Origin: an uncultured Caryophanales bacterium
Lineage (GTDB): Bacteria; Bacillota_I; Bacilli_A; RFN20; CAG-826
Length of the DNA: 64,000 nt
Reading direction: 5' to 3'
Assembly (NCBI GenBank): GCA_905197045.1
Contig: CAJJXG010000005.1
Span: forward strand, 10,973-74,972
The position numbers and the translations under genes are program-made. This document shows, in pieces, positions 25,755 to 35,329 of this stretch (the stretch's first letter is position 1; every line of letters starts with the position of its first letter). The notes under the pieces are model-generated. The model was not told where the DNA came from. It saw nothing but the letters and a program-made list of their open reading frames with translations, and made no database searches.

Positions 25755-27701
25755 TTACTTAAGGAGATCCTCCTTAGTTTGCCCTTGATATACTGCAGCA
25801 TTTGAAACGTAAGTTATAAAGTTAGGATTTGTTTCATTAGCATCAGTAAGATCAATGTATTGCCACATAACCTCGCCTTTATTTTTGAAAGGTTGAGTTA
25901 AGAGTTCGACATAACTTCCACCATCTCTTTGATACAAGAGTGAGTAATCTTCTTGTGTTGTACAGTAAACTAAATTAAGTCCTTTGGTACCTAAATTTTT
26001 TGCCATTTCAAATTCAACACTTCCTTCTTCTGGTTTAGCAGATGGGTTCCAGAAAATATGTTCAATATCATTGCCCTCTTTTTGATCACCCATTACTTTA
26101 ACACGCCATACGCCATCCCATTGTAGGATTTGAAAATTAAATTCACCAATAGTATTGACTTTATCTTCTTTCTTATAGAACCAACATCTAAATTCAACAT
26201 TGTATCTTGCTGGATCTTCGTTTGGAATTAAGATACCTTCTTCGTCAAGATCGCCTTCAATTTTGACGTTAAGATGTAATGCATTATTTTTACTAGAAAT
26301 AAGACTATCAAAATCACCAGAAACGTCAGCAAATTTTGCTTGTGTGCCATGAGTTGCCATGTCATTAATTGCGATAGAACGATCACCACCATAAACATGT
26401 TTATTAATTGTAATATCTGGTAAACTATCTTCTCCGTCTATTTCAAATCTTTGAATAGCATAGCCATGAAGTGTAGAATAGACAGTCATTTCACCAACAA
26501 TGTCTGATGGAACATTCTTGACTGTATACGAAGTGTTATCTTCGTTAACTTCTACATCATATGAAACGCCTTGAGCGAATAACTCAAATCTTAATGAATC
26601 GCCATCATCTAATTGAATATCTTCGTAACTAATTTTCTTTGTTACATCATTAACATCTTCAGGGATTGGTTCGAAATTTAAAACTAATTTTGTATCTTCA
26701 ACTACACTCATTAAAGTAATAAATGGTTTACCTTCTTTGTATGAAATAGATGGAAGATAATCTTCACCATTTACAGAAAGATCTTTTATTCTATATCCTT
26801 CTTCAACATCAATATTAATTGTAACGTTTCCTTGATATTCAACGTATTTTTCGGTGTACGAAATGCTTCCGCCTTCGCTAACTTCTGATTCAAAATCAAC
26901 GTGTTTTAAACCTTCATTTGTGAAAATAAACCAAGATTGTGGATTTCCCCAACCAAAACCATTCTTAGAACTTGCAGTATCCCACCAAATACGACCACTG
27001 CCTACATCATAACTATTTGATTGAATTAAAGCAGGATGTAAATTGATTATGATATCGTTTTTGTTTTCTGGTAAGGTGATATTTTGCATTTTTTCAAAAT
27101 ATTCCCAAGGCATGAAAGCTTCAATTGTATAGCCTTCTTTTTGTACAGTGGTGTTGACTTTACCATCGCCACCTTTTACTGCAAAAGCTTCGAAAGGCGC
27201 ATATTCATATGGAGCATCAAGACCTTCCCAGTTTCCACGGAATTGTAATTTTGGATAAACTTTTCCATCAAGAGAAAAATCAATTTCATAAGCATTTGAT
27301 TCGATTGTTGTTGGATTATTTAAGGCTAAATAACATTCAACGCCACTATTTTCAAATGATTTTCTTAATGGGTTAGCAAATAGCAAACTATCATCAACAT
27401 CAAAAGCTAAATATAAACCTTTATCATCAACAGTAGTTGTTGTTCTAACAGCCATTCCACTTGTTGGATCCGTTCTTTCTAGCCAAACCAAATCTTTATA
27501 AATACTTTCATCAAATTTGCCATCAATGGTAATTGTATCTTTTAAAGATCCTCTTTCAGGTAGAGGTATTGTAGGATTTGTATATCCATCAAATTTGCCA
27601 TTAGGATCATCTACCCAATTTTCGGTAACACCACCACAACTTGTGATACCTGTTACTCCAACTAATAAGGTAGCTAATGCAAAATAATTTTTTCTTCTCA
27701 T
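25755..27701 (-). CDS. Surface lipoprotein with CBM9-like domain
   Basis: 648 residues. Signal peptide with lipobox GITSC. Residues about 50-235 look like a CBM9/DOMON-type carbohydrate-binding domain: ITIDGKFDESIYKDLVWLER, then VDDKGLYLAFDVDDSLL, SGVECYLALN and GYTIEAFMPWEYF. A small beta-repeat follows (about 285-345). The C-terminal half has the same concanavalin-like module as the larger lipoprotein encoded next (GTQAKFADVSGDFDSLISSK; EFNFQILQWDGVWRVKV). Likely binds the glycan at the surface before GH43 attack. Confidence 0.72.
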   Translation of the reverse strand: MRRKNYFALATLLVGVTGITSCGGVTENWVDDPNGKFDGYTNPTIPLPERGSLKDTITIDGKFDESIYKDLVWLERTDPTSGMAVRTTTTVDDKGLYLAFDVDDSLLFANPLRKSFENSGVECYLALNNPTTIESNAYEIDFSLDGKVYPKLQFRGNWEGLDAPYEYAPFEAFAVKGGDGKVNTTVQKEGYTIEAFMPWEYFEKMQNITLPENKNDIIINLHPALIQSNSYDVGSGRIWWDTASSKNGFGWGNPQSWFIFTNEGLKHVDFESEVSEGGSISYTEKYVEYQGNVTINIDVEEGYRIKDLSVNGEDYLPSISYKEGKPFITLMSVVEDTKLVLNFEPIPEDVNDVTKKISYEDIQLDDGDSLRFELFAQGVSYDVEVNEDNTSYTVKNVPSDIVGEMTVYSTLHGYAIQRFEIDGEDSLPDITINKHVYGGDRSIAINDMATHGTQAKFADVSGDFDSLISSKNNALHLNVKIEGDLDEEGILIPNEDPARYNVEFRCWFYKKEDKVNTIGEFNFQILQWDGVWRVKVMGDQKEGNDIEHIFWNPSAKPEEGSVEFEMAKNLGTKGLNLVYCTTQEDYSLLYQRDGGSYVELLTQPFKNKGEVMWQYIDLTDANETNPNFITYVSNAAVYQGQTKEDLLK

Positions 27702-27714
27702 ATTTCACTCCTCG

Positions 27715-29562
27715 TTATTCAGCATTGCTAGTTTTGCTTAAAACTTTAATTTCATTAACGCATAATTCGCTGAAGGTAATCGCAGAATCATAACCACCAT
27801 GAGCAGGAACCTCTTCTTTTGTAGCAGGAGAAATTGTTAAAGTCATTTTCTTAATATCGAGTGGGTTAAATTCTGCAACAGCACTAAAGCCTGGACGAAT
27901 GACATCAACATCAAGAGCACTGGTTGCGCCCACCCAATCAAATGGAACATTTTCAATACCTTTAAGTGTTGTTGTTCCATCTGAATTAACTACTTCAAAT
28001 TCAATCCTATCAACATCATAAAAAGCATTTTCCATGTAAATTGAGTTATAAACCATTACGGCTTTCACGCCTTTTTGAACTTCTTGCCATTCAAGTTCAA
28101 TTGTAGTTGTATCTTTAAATTCACTGGCTTTAACATATTTTGAATAACAAGCTTCATTAGCAGCACGGTTGATTTGCAAGAAATCATCTGTCATATACTT
28201 TGCGCTCGAACCATCTACTAAATTTGTTGCTTTAATTTCTGCCTCTGGTGCGACATTTTTATATCCACTAGCAAATTCAGGTAAAGGTTGAATTGAAGTT
28301 GTAGGTCCGTTGACATACAAAATATCTAAGTCTTCACCTTTTTCGTCTTTTATAGTTAACCACTTAACAGGGTCAACATTAGGATGTCTATTACCACCAC
28401 CGACATTTGGATCGTTATGTTTATGGTAAATCATATAAAGTTGGCCATTTACAGTTATAAAGCCATGATGTCCAGGACCTGAAACATCATCTCTTAATGA
28501 AGCATCAGTTGAAAGTAATAAACCTCCTTCTGCTTCATTTAATTTTGTATATGGAGCCAAAGGTGAAGAACCATCATTAACAGCTTGAATAACAGAATAT
28601 GTTCTATCGCCATAACCATTAATAGAAAGAGTTAAATAATAATGTCCTTTCCCATTTTTGTCCTTATGATATAAAACTTGTGGTCCTTCATTAATTTGAC
28701 TATTTTCATATGTAGGCTTACTACTATTTGGGTCATTTGTTTTATGAAGTTGGTCAGTTATATGAGTTAATGTTTCATATTTTGGTGTTAACCAATCTTC
28801 CATTTCGCAAGCAAAAATATCACCATCGGCCCAGAATAAATATTTCTTTCCTGTTTGAGGATCCTTAAAAGGATGGAAATCAATTCCAGTAGGATAATCT
28901 CTATTACTGTTATATCCAAAATGCTCATACGCTCTCTTCATTTTGTATGGATCCCATGTTGAATATTGTAAGAAAGTATTTTCTTTTGCATGGTCAACAA
29001 GAGGTGTACCATCTATCCAACGATAATCTGTGTGTTGAATGAATTCAAACTTTCTAGGAGTTTCTCCAACAGCAACATAAGGGATGTATTTCATTCCAGA
29101 ATATGAGGTATCTGGTGATGCGCTACAGAAGAAATAATATAAACCTGTATCTTCATCATAAATACATTCAGGTGCCCAGCAATCACTTTGTAAGCAAACC
29201 GATTGACTTGGGTATTTAGACGTTTCTTGATAAGATAAGACAGGTCCAATAGGTTCCCAATTGGTTAAATCAGTACTTTTGTAGCCTTTAAAACCAGCCC
29301 CAGTAGTTGCATAAAGATAAAACATACCATAATCTGGGTCTTCAGGATCAGTAATTTGAATTACCGATGGATCTGGTCCATATATTTTTTGATCATTACG
29401 ATAAAAAATATTTTCATCGAATTTTACTTTTCCAGTTGTTTCGTCGATATCAGTCATTGAATCGTATCCAATACGATAAATCGTGAGATCTTGTGCACCA
29501 CAACTTGCAAGCGTAAGACTTAAAAAGGTAGCACATAAAGGTAAAAGAATTTTCTTATGCAT
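27715..29562 (-). CDS. Glycoside hydrolase family 43 lipoprotein
   Basis: 615 residues, lipobox TLASC, so an extracellular anchored enzyme. Five-bladed propeller motifs of GH43: YGPDPSVIQ (general base Asp), SDCWAPECIYDEDTGLYYFF, GIDFHPFKDPQTGKKYLFWA (second Asp) and INEGPQVLYHKD (general acid Glu). FVSGPGHHGF-like sequence (DDVSGPGHHGFI) matches arabinan or galactan-type subfamilies. Residues after about 440 form an extra beta-sandwich domain. Likely alpha-L-arabinofuranosidase, arabinanase or exo-galactanase. Confidence 0.88.
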   Translation of the reverse strand: MHKKILLPLCATFLSLTLASCGAQDLTIYRIGYDSMTDIDETTGKVKFDENIFYRNDQKIYGPDPSVIQITDPEDPDYGMFYLYATTGAGFKGYKSTDLTNWEPIGPVLSYQETSKYPSQSVCLQSDCWAPECIYDEDTGLYYFFCSASPDTSYSGMKYIPYVAVGETPRKFEFIQHTDYRWIDGTPLVDHAKENTFLQYSTWDPYKMKRAYEHFGYNSNRDYPTGIDFHPFKDPQTGKKYLFWADGDIFACEMEDWLTPKYETLTHITDQLHKTNDPNSSKPTYENSQINEGPQVLYHKDKNGKGHYYLTLSINGYGDRTYSVIQAVNDGSSPLAPYTKLNEAEGGLLLSTDASLRDDVSGPGHHGFITVNGQLYMIYHKHNDPNVGGGNRHPNVDPVKWLTIKDEKGEDLDILYVNGPTTSIQPLPEFASGYKNVAPEAEIKATNLVDGSSAKYMTDDFLQINRAANEACYSKYVKASEFKDTTTIELEWQEVQKGVKAVMVYNSIYMENAFYDVDRIEFEVVNSDGTTTLKGIENVPFDWVGATSALDVDVIRPGFSAVAEFNPLDIKKMTLTISPATKEEVPAHGGYDSAITFSELCVNEIKVLSKTSNAE

Positions 29563-29577
29563 ATTATCCTCCCAAAA

Positions 29578-30510
29578 TTATTCTTTTCCTCCTCCAACAG
29601 CAATTCCTTCAATAAAGAAACGTTGGAAAATTAAATAAACAATTAATAATGGCACTAAAGAGAAAATCGCAATAGCGCATTGTTCAGCTGGCTGTCCAAA
29701 TGATGATTGCATCATTGAAACAGCAAGTTGCAAAGTATACGTTTTTGGTTCGCCAGTTAAATAAAGTAATGGACCTTGGTAGTTATTGTAATTACCAACA
29801 AAAGCGAATATAAATTGAGCAATAAATGCTGGCATTGTTTCAATAATCATAATTCGCCAATAAATTGTGAAAGGCCCAAGACCATCAATTTTTGCAGCTT
29901 CAACTATTTCTGTTGGAATTGACATCATATAACTTCTTAAAAAGAAGATAGTCATAATTGAGCCAAATAAACTAGGAATAATTAAAGGAGCATATCCAGG
30001 TACCCATCCCAGTGAATCGTAGAAAATGTAAGATGGGATGCTTAAAGTTCCAGTAGGAATCATGATTGTGATTAACATAATCATGAAAAGAACTTCTTTG
30101 CCTTTAAATTTAAGTTTTGCATAAGCGAATGCTGCTAAGCCAGAGACAAAAAGCCCTGCAAAACAACATATCAAGCTAGACCATATAGTATTTAAAAAAC
30201 CGACAGCAATTGATGAATAGCCTTCCCAAATAAGGTTTGGATCGTTTAAGAAAATGTTTGTATAACTATCAAAATTAACATTTTCTGGCCACCAAATAAA
30301 ACTCATTTGAGCCATTGTTTCATCATATGGTGTAATTGATTGGACAAAAATTGTATAAAATGGAACCATCAAAAGAAATGCATAAAATAAACAAGCTGCA
30401 AAAATTACAATTTTCCAAATTAATTTGGTTGTACGACTTTTTCTTCTTGCATTTCTTTCTTCAGGAGTAGCAATTCTTCTATTTGTTAATGTCATTTCCA
30501 TATTATTCAT
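29578..30510 (-). CDS. ABC sugar transporter permease (MalG type)
   Basis: 310 residues, six predicted helices. The EAA loop EAAKIDGLGPFTIYWRIMI contacts the ATPase. N-terminal cytoplasmic stretch ATPEERNARRKSRTTKLIW, then helix 1. Overlaps the partner permease by 8 bp. CUT1-family carbohydrate importer subunit; imports oligosaccharides produced outside. Confidence 0.92.
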   Translation of the reverse strand: MNNMEMTLTNRRIATPEERNARRKSRTTKLIWKIVIFAACLFYAFLLMVPFYTIFVQSITPYDETMAQMSFIWWPENVNFDSYTNIFLNDPNLIWEGYSSIAVGFLNTIWSSLICCFAGLFVSGLAAFAYAKLKFKGKEVLFMIMLITIMIPTGTLSIPSYIFYDSLGWVPGYAPLIIPSLFGSIMTIFFLRSYMMSIPTEIVEAAKIDGLGPFTIYWRIMIIETMPAFIAQFIFAFVGNYNNYQGPLLYLTGEPKTYTLQLAVSMMQSSFGQPAEQCAIAIFSLVPLLIVYLIFQRFFIEGIAVGGGKE

Positions 30511-31459
30511 CCACCCATTTCTTTCTTAGATAGAAGTTAATCATTGATATAAAGAAAATGATTACAAATAATGCCCAACTCATAACACTTGCAACAGGCA
30601 TATCTCCGCCAATTCCAACAGCGCCTTTGTTATAAATATAAAGAACTGTTGTTAATCCCATGTTGCCAGGTCCTGCATAGCCAGCCCATGCATCAGGCCC
30701 TCTAGCGGCAAACATTTGAGCCATATCGAAGGTTTGCAAACCATTAATAATGCCGGTCATAAGAAGGAAAAATGTTGTTGGGGCAATTGCTGGAAAAGTA
30801 ATATGAGTAAATTTCTTCCAGGCATTTGCACCATCAATATCACTAGCTTCATATAAAGATGGATTTACCGCACTTAATGCAGCTTTATACATAACAATTC
30901 CATAACCTGGGGCTTGCCATATACAAGCAATAATGATCATCCAAGGATAAGCACCATAATCGTGATACCATTTTACTGGAGATAGACCAAAGGCCTGTAA
31001 AACGCTATTTATAATTCCATAGTCTTCGTTAAACATCCAAATCCACATTAATGAAACAGCAATTGAAGAACAAATATATGGAATAAAATAAATAATTTGA
31101 AATATTTTGTGACCAAAAGGTTTTTTACTTAATAAAACCGACATTAATAAGGCTATACAAAGCGAAATTAATTGGTTTAAACATAATAGAAATGATACAC
31201 CTATTGATAAATAAAATTTTGTATCAGTGAATACCTCAGCGAAGTTTGCGAAATTATTCCATTGTAGTGTCGATAAGTCGGAATACTCCATATCGAAAAA
31301 TTGAATAAAAAAGGAAATCGCTAAAGGAAATATATTAAAGAAAATATAACCTAAAATTGGTATTCCTACGAAGATGTAGGCCCACATTGCCTCACGAGTG
31401 AGCCTTTTCTTCTTTCTTATATTAGTAGATAATTTTCTATTATTTAGACTAAACTCCAT
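30503..31459 (-). CDS. ABC sugar transporter permease (MalF type)
   Basis: 318 residues, six predicted helices. The EAA motif is EASDIDGANAWKKFTHITFP. Starts 3 bp after the binding-protein gene. Forms the membrane pore with the MalG-type subunit encoded next. Confidence 0.92.
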   Translation of the reverse strand: MEFSLNNRKLSTNIRKKKRLTREAMWAYIFVGIPILGYIFFNIFPLAISFFIQFFDMEYSDLSTLQWNNFANFAEVFTDTKFYLSIGVSFLLCLNQLISLCIALLMSVLLSKKPFGHKIFQIIYFIPYICSSIAVSLMWIWMFNEDYGIINSVLQAFGLSPVKWYHDYGAYPWMIIIACIWQAPGYGIVMYKAALSAVNPSLYEASDIDGANAWKKFTHITFPAIAPTTFFLLMTGIINGLQTFDMAQMFAARGPDAWAGYAGPGNMGLTTVLYIYNKGAVGIGGDMPVASVMSWALFVIIFFISMINFYLRKKWVDE

Positions 31460-31462
31460 AAA

Positions 31463-33361
31463 TTAATCTTTGTGATAATATTTAAATTTTAATGAGGCTA
31501 ACGAATTGTTAGTTGAACTTGTTATTTGTTGGAAGAAATCATCTAAACCCATTCTTCCACCTCTAACTGCATCGTTTAAAATTGTTGACCATTGATTAAT
31601 CCATTCGCCTTGTTCAAAATAAGACCAGTCGCCAATGTATGTATTGTCACTTTGGTATAAAACTGACCAATAATTTTCAATATTTAAAGCTCCTCTATCT
31701 CCTTCTTCACTTAGTTTATAAAAAGCTTGTTGTGTTCTTTCATTAGAATGAGATGGAACTAAATCATAACCATCAGCAAGATAACTTTCACCTTCTTCTG
31801 AACAAAGGTATTGTAAGAATTTAAATGCTGCATCTTTATATCTTGAATTTGCAGGAATAGCATATCCAAAGTTGTTGCTTGATCCGCTTGGAGCAACCTC
31901 AACTTTAGTGCCGTTCATTTCAAGAACTTTGCCTTCAAATACTCCACCGTTTTCATCGCCATAATCTTTCCCAATAACTCTAATGTTTTCAGCACCAACA
32001 TTACCTTCATCTTCAAATTCACGGAAAGTATAAAGTGGGCAAACATCATATTCAAATCTTGGATTTTCGCCACCAACTGCATCATATAGTGTTTTAATTG
32101 AAGCGTTGCCATCAACAACCATTAAAGTTTCTTGGGTTGTAAAATATTGAACTTTACCTGTATTTTGGAAAACTGGAGTTGGAGATATTTTCATACCTTC
32201 ACTACCTAATTCACCTTTAGAATCAACTGCAGCATTTTTAGCATGAGATAAAGCAACAAATTCTCTAAATTGATCGTATTGAGATGGAATTTCGTGAAGT
32301 GAATCTGCTAAGTCGCCAAGCCCATTATTGGCTAAATATTTACGCCCATTATAACGAACAGTTTCACCAGCTTTATATGCAACACCATTTATTGTGCAAT
32401 CTTTAGTGACAAAATAACTTGGATTTTCATCGCCTAAAGTAAATACATTTTTGTTTAAATCGTAATCCCAAGCAGCACAGTCTCCTCCTACTGCCCAACC
32501 ATGTGAGAACCACCATTCATTAGCAATACCATATGTTGTTGGTGAAGATTGATTCCAAGATTTAGAAAAATTCTTTGATAAAGTATTCATTTCCTTAAAT
32601 GACATTGGAATACGATCATTAAAAACTTTTACTACATTTTCACCATCTAAGTTGGTAGATGCTTTAAAGTTTTTGGCATCGCCTGTCAAATAATCAGTTG
32701 TATATTCGGCATAGCCTCTAGCAGCAAAGTTTGTGCCATGTTCTTTGTTATAAGCGTCTAATTCGTCTTCTGTTACGTGAATGATATTTACATTACCAGA
32801 TTCTAAAGCTGAGGCATTGTAAAAAATAACAGAAGCACCTGCACCAAATGGTAAGGCATAAAGATCTTGGCCTAAACCGCCTTCTAATGTTTCAACATTA
32901 AATCTAAATCTGTCAATATTACCAGGTCTTACATCATCTTTATTGTATAAAGGTTGGCCATTATCATCCTTTAATATTAAATCTTGTTTTTCTGGATTAT
33001 TAAAATACTCTTTATCTAAATTTACATAAAAACCTTGATTAACATTATTAAAGAAATAACGATCTTGACAGAAAACAATATCAGCACGATATTGTCCAGT
33101 ACAATATTGGTATGAATTAGAAGAAATATCAGTTTGTGGTGTAGCTTTAACGAATACACCATCTTCCTTTCCTCTTCCATTATTGTAAGAATCAACCAAA
33201 GCTTTCATTTTTGTATTATTAGTATCTGAACTTAAAAACCAAAAATTAATACGTGTAGTATTTCCGTCATTTCCACCACCACCATTGCCTCCGCCACAGG
33301 ATCCTAAGGTGAAAATTCCAGCTCCTACGAGAAGTATGGATGCTATTTTTTTAAATTTCAT
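31463..33361 (-). CDS. ABC sugar-binding lipoprotein
   Basis: 632 residues, longer than the usual 420-550 for CUT1 binding proteins. Signal peptide with lipobox FTLGSC followed by a Gly-rich tether. The mature part opens RINFWFLSSDTNNTKMKALV as in family 1 solute-binding proteins, and the C-terminal lobe has NNFGYAIPANSRYKDAAFKF and YLADGYDLVPSH. Glycan specificity unknown; the extra length suggests a large ligand. It begins a close-packed run binding protein-permease-permease. Confidence 0.9.
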   Translation of the reverse strand: MKFKKIASILLVGAGIFTLGSCGGGNGGGGNDGNTTRINFWFLSSDTNNTKMKALVDSYNNGRGKEDGVFVKATPQTDISSNSYQYCTGQYRADIVFCQDRYFFNNVNQGFYVNLDKEYFNNPEKQDLILKDDNGQPLYNKDDVRPGNIDRFRFNVETLEGGLGQDLYALPFGAGASVIFYNASALESGNVNIIHVTEDELDAYNKEHGTNFAARGYAEYTTDYLTGDAKNFKASTNLDGENVVKVFNDRIPMSFKEMNTLSKNFSKSWNQSSPTTYGIANEWWFSHGWAVGGDCAAWDYDLNKNVFTLGDENPSYFVTKDCTINGVAYKAGETVRYNGRKYLANNGLGDLADSLHEIPSQYDQFREFVALSHAKNAAVDSKGELGSEGMKISPTPVFQNTGKVQYFTTQETLMVVDGNASIKTLYDAVGGENPRFEYDVCPLYTFREFEDEGNVGAENIRVIGKDYGDENGGVFEGKVLEMNGTKVEVAPSGSSNNFGYAIPANSRYKDAAFKFLQYLCSEEGESYLADGYDLVPSHSNERTQQAFYKLSEEGDRGALNIENYWSVLYQSDNTYIGDWSYFEQGEWINQWSTILNDAVRGGRMGLDDFFQQITSSTNNSLASLKFKYYHKD

Positions 33362-33379
33362 TTTTTATCCTCCTAAAAT

Positions 33380-35308
33380 TTATTTATTTAAAAATGATCT
33401 TTCCATTATTGAATTAGTCGTTTCTTGATCAAAAAGATGAATTTTTTCTTCTTTGAATTGAATGTTGATGGTATCACCAACTTTTTCGTTAATTCTTCCC
33501 AAAAGTTTGATGACGACATTTCCAGCAACATCATCAATTTCGTTACCAAAATTAACATGTATATGGCTTTCACTTCCTAAAAGTTCAACTAAAGTAATTT
33601 TTACAGGGTATCCTTCTTTAGAAATCGAAATGTCTTCACCTCTAACACCAAGAATTACTTTATGAGATAAGCCATCACAATATTCATCTTTGATTTTTCT
33701 AAGTTTCTCTAAATCATAAGTGACTTCTTTATCACTATTTTCAGCTTTAAAGAAAAGTTTGCCTTTAACAATTCTAATTTCTCCTTTAAAGAAATTCATT
33801 TGTGGCGTTCCAATAAATCCAGCAACAAATGTATTGTTAGGGAAATCAAATAAATTTGTAGGTGAATCAATTTGTTGAATGATTCCGTCTTTCATAACAA
33901 CAATTCTTGTGCCCATTGTCATAGCTTCAACTTGGTCATGAGTAACATAAATAAATGTTGTTTTTAATTTTTCATGTAAATTAGAAATTTCAGCTCTCAT
34001 TGTTGCTCTTAACTTTGCATCAAGATTTGACAATGGTTCATCGAGTAAAAATACTTTTGGTGAACGAACAATAGCCCTTCCTAAAGCAATTCTTTGTCTT
34101 TGACCACCACTCATTTCACGTGGTTTTCTATCTAACAATTCGTTAATATCAAGGACATCAGCAGCTTTTTTAACTTTGTAATCAATTTCTTCTTTTGTAT
34201 ATTTTCTATAAGCAAAAACTGGTTGAGGAGTCGATGTATATAGATCAATTTTCTTTTGTGTGCTTGATTTTATATTATTTAAGTTTTCTTTTCTTATACC
34301 TAAAACTTCAATTTCTTCTTTTAAGAATTTAATTTCATCTAGTAAAGCTTCTCTATTTAACTCAAGACGATACGATTCATTTTGTGCTTTTAAATCGTTT
34401 TTATCTTGATACTTTGGTGATTTTAATGTTTCACTAATTTGTTTTTCTTCATCTTCTTTTAACTTTAATGCATTAAGATCTTTTTCAAGTAAGATTTTAT
34501 CCTTTGCTTCAACTTTTTCATAATAAGCAAGATTTTTCTTATTTTTTAATAAACTTTTTTTATCAATTTCATATTTTTGATATGGCTTTAAAGTTTCATA
34601 AATATTTTTGATATCATTATTTCGATTTTCGACATCGTTTCTAATTTCTTGCATTTTATTTTTAATGTTCTTTACTTTTTCCTCAAAAGCATCAACTTCA
34701 TTTACAAGCTTTTCTTTCGCTGAATTTAATTTAGAAACTCTTAATTGAATTAGTCTACTTAATGAATGTTTTGAACTTAATTTATTTAAATCAATATCAA
34801 TATTTTCAATTTGTTTTTTCTTATTTGAAATTTTATTGCTTAATGGAATTAAACTATTGGATATTTTTTTGCTTTCTTTTAAAAGCTCTTTGATTTTTAA
34901 ATTATGTTCGTTGACTTTTGAAAGACCTTCTTTTACGGCTTCATTGTTTTCATCATATATAGGAAAAGCAAATTTTCTTAAGGATAATCCGAAAGCAATG
35001 TTTTTATAAGCGGTCATATGAGGATAAAGAGCATAGTTTTGGAAAACCATTGCGATATCTCTATCTTTTGGTTCAACATCATTCATATATTGACCATCAA
35101 TATAAAGTTCTCCACTGCTAATTTCTTCAAGACCTGCAATCATACGAAGCGTTGTCGATTTACCACATCCAGAAGGTCCAACAAATACAATGAATTCATT
35201 GTCTTCAATTTCAATATTAAAATCCTTTACTGCCGCAACACCATCTCTTTGTCTTTTATCTCTACTTGGATAAATTTTATAGATGTTTTTTAACACAACT
35301 CCCGCCAT
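33380..35308 (-). CDS. Sugar ABC transporter ATPase with long coiled-coil insertion
   Basis: MsmK/UgpC/MalK-type ATPase energising sugar import. 642 residues against about 370 normally. Walker A GPSGCGKST (44-52), Q-loop VFQNYALYPHM, signature MSGGQRQRIALGRA (399-412), Walker B VFLLDEPLSNLD and switch THDQVEAMTMG are intact, followed by the TOBE-like regulatory domain. Between residues about 115 and 367 sits a Lys/Glu/Asn-rich helical insertion, predicted coiled coil, placed in the helical subdomain just before YTKEEIDYKVKKAADVL. Some Mollicute homologues are also elongated. Because one such ATPase can serve several transporters, it may be shared. Confidence 0.9.
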   Translation of the reverse strand: MAGVVLKNIYKIYPSRDKRQRDGVAAVKDFNIEIEDNEFIVFVGPSGCGKSTTLRMIAGLEEISSGELYIDGQYMNDVEPKDRDIAMVFQNYALYPHMTAYKNIAFGLSLRKFAFPIYDENNEAVKEGLSKVNEHNLKIKELLKESKKISNSLIPLSNKISNKKKQIENIDIDLNKLSSKHSLSRLIQLRVSKLNSAKEKLVNEVDAFEEKVKNIKNKMQEIRNDVENRNNDIKNIYETLKPYQKYEIDKKSLLKNKKNLAYYEKVEAKDKILLEKDLNALKLKEDEEKQISETLKSPKYQDKNDLKAQNESYRLELNREALLDEIKFLKEEIEVLGIRKENLNNIKSSTQKKIDLYTSTPQPVFAYRKYTKEEIDYKVKKAADVLDINELLDRKPREMSGGQRQRIALGRAIVRSPKVFLLDEPLSNLDAKLRATMRAEISNLHEKLKTTFIYVTHDQVEAMTMGTRIVVMKDGIIQQIDSPTNLFDFPNNTFVAGFIGTPQMNFFKGEIRIVKGKLFFKAENSDKEVTYDLEKLRKIKDEYCDGLSHKVILGVRGEDISISKEGYPVKITLVELLGSESHIHVNFGNEIDDVAGNVVIKLLGRINEKVGDTINIQFKEEKIHLFDQETTNSIMERSFLNK

Positions 35309-35329
35309 AAAATCCTGTGAATTCTCCTC

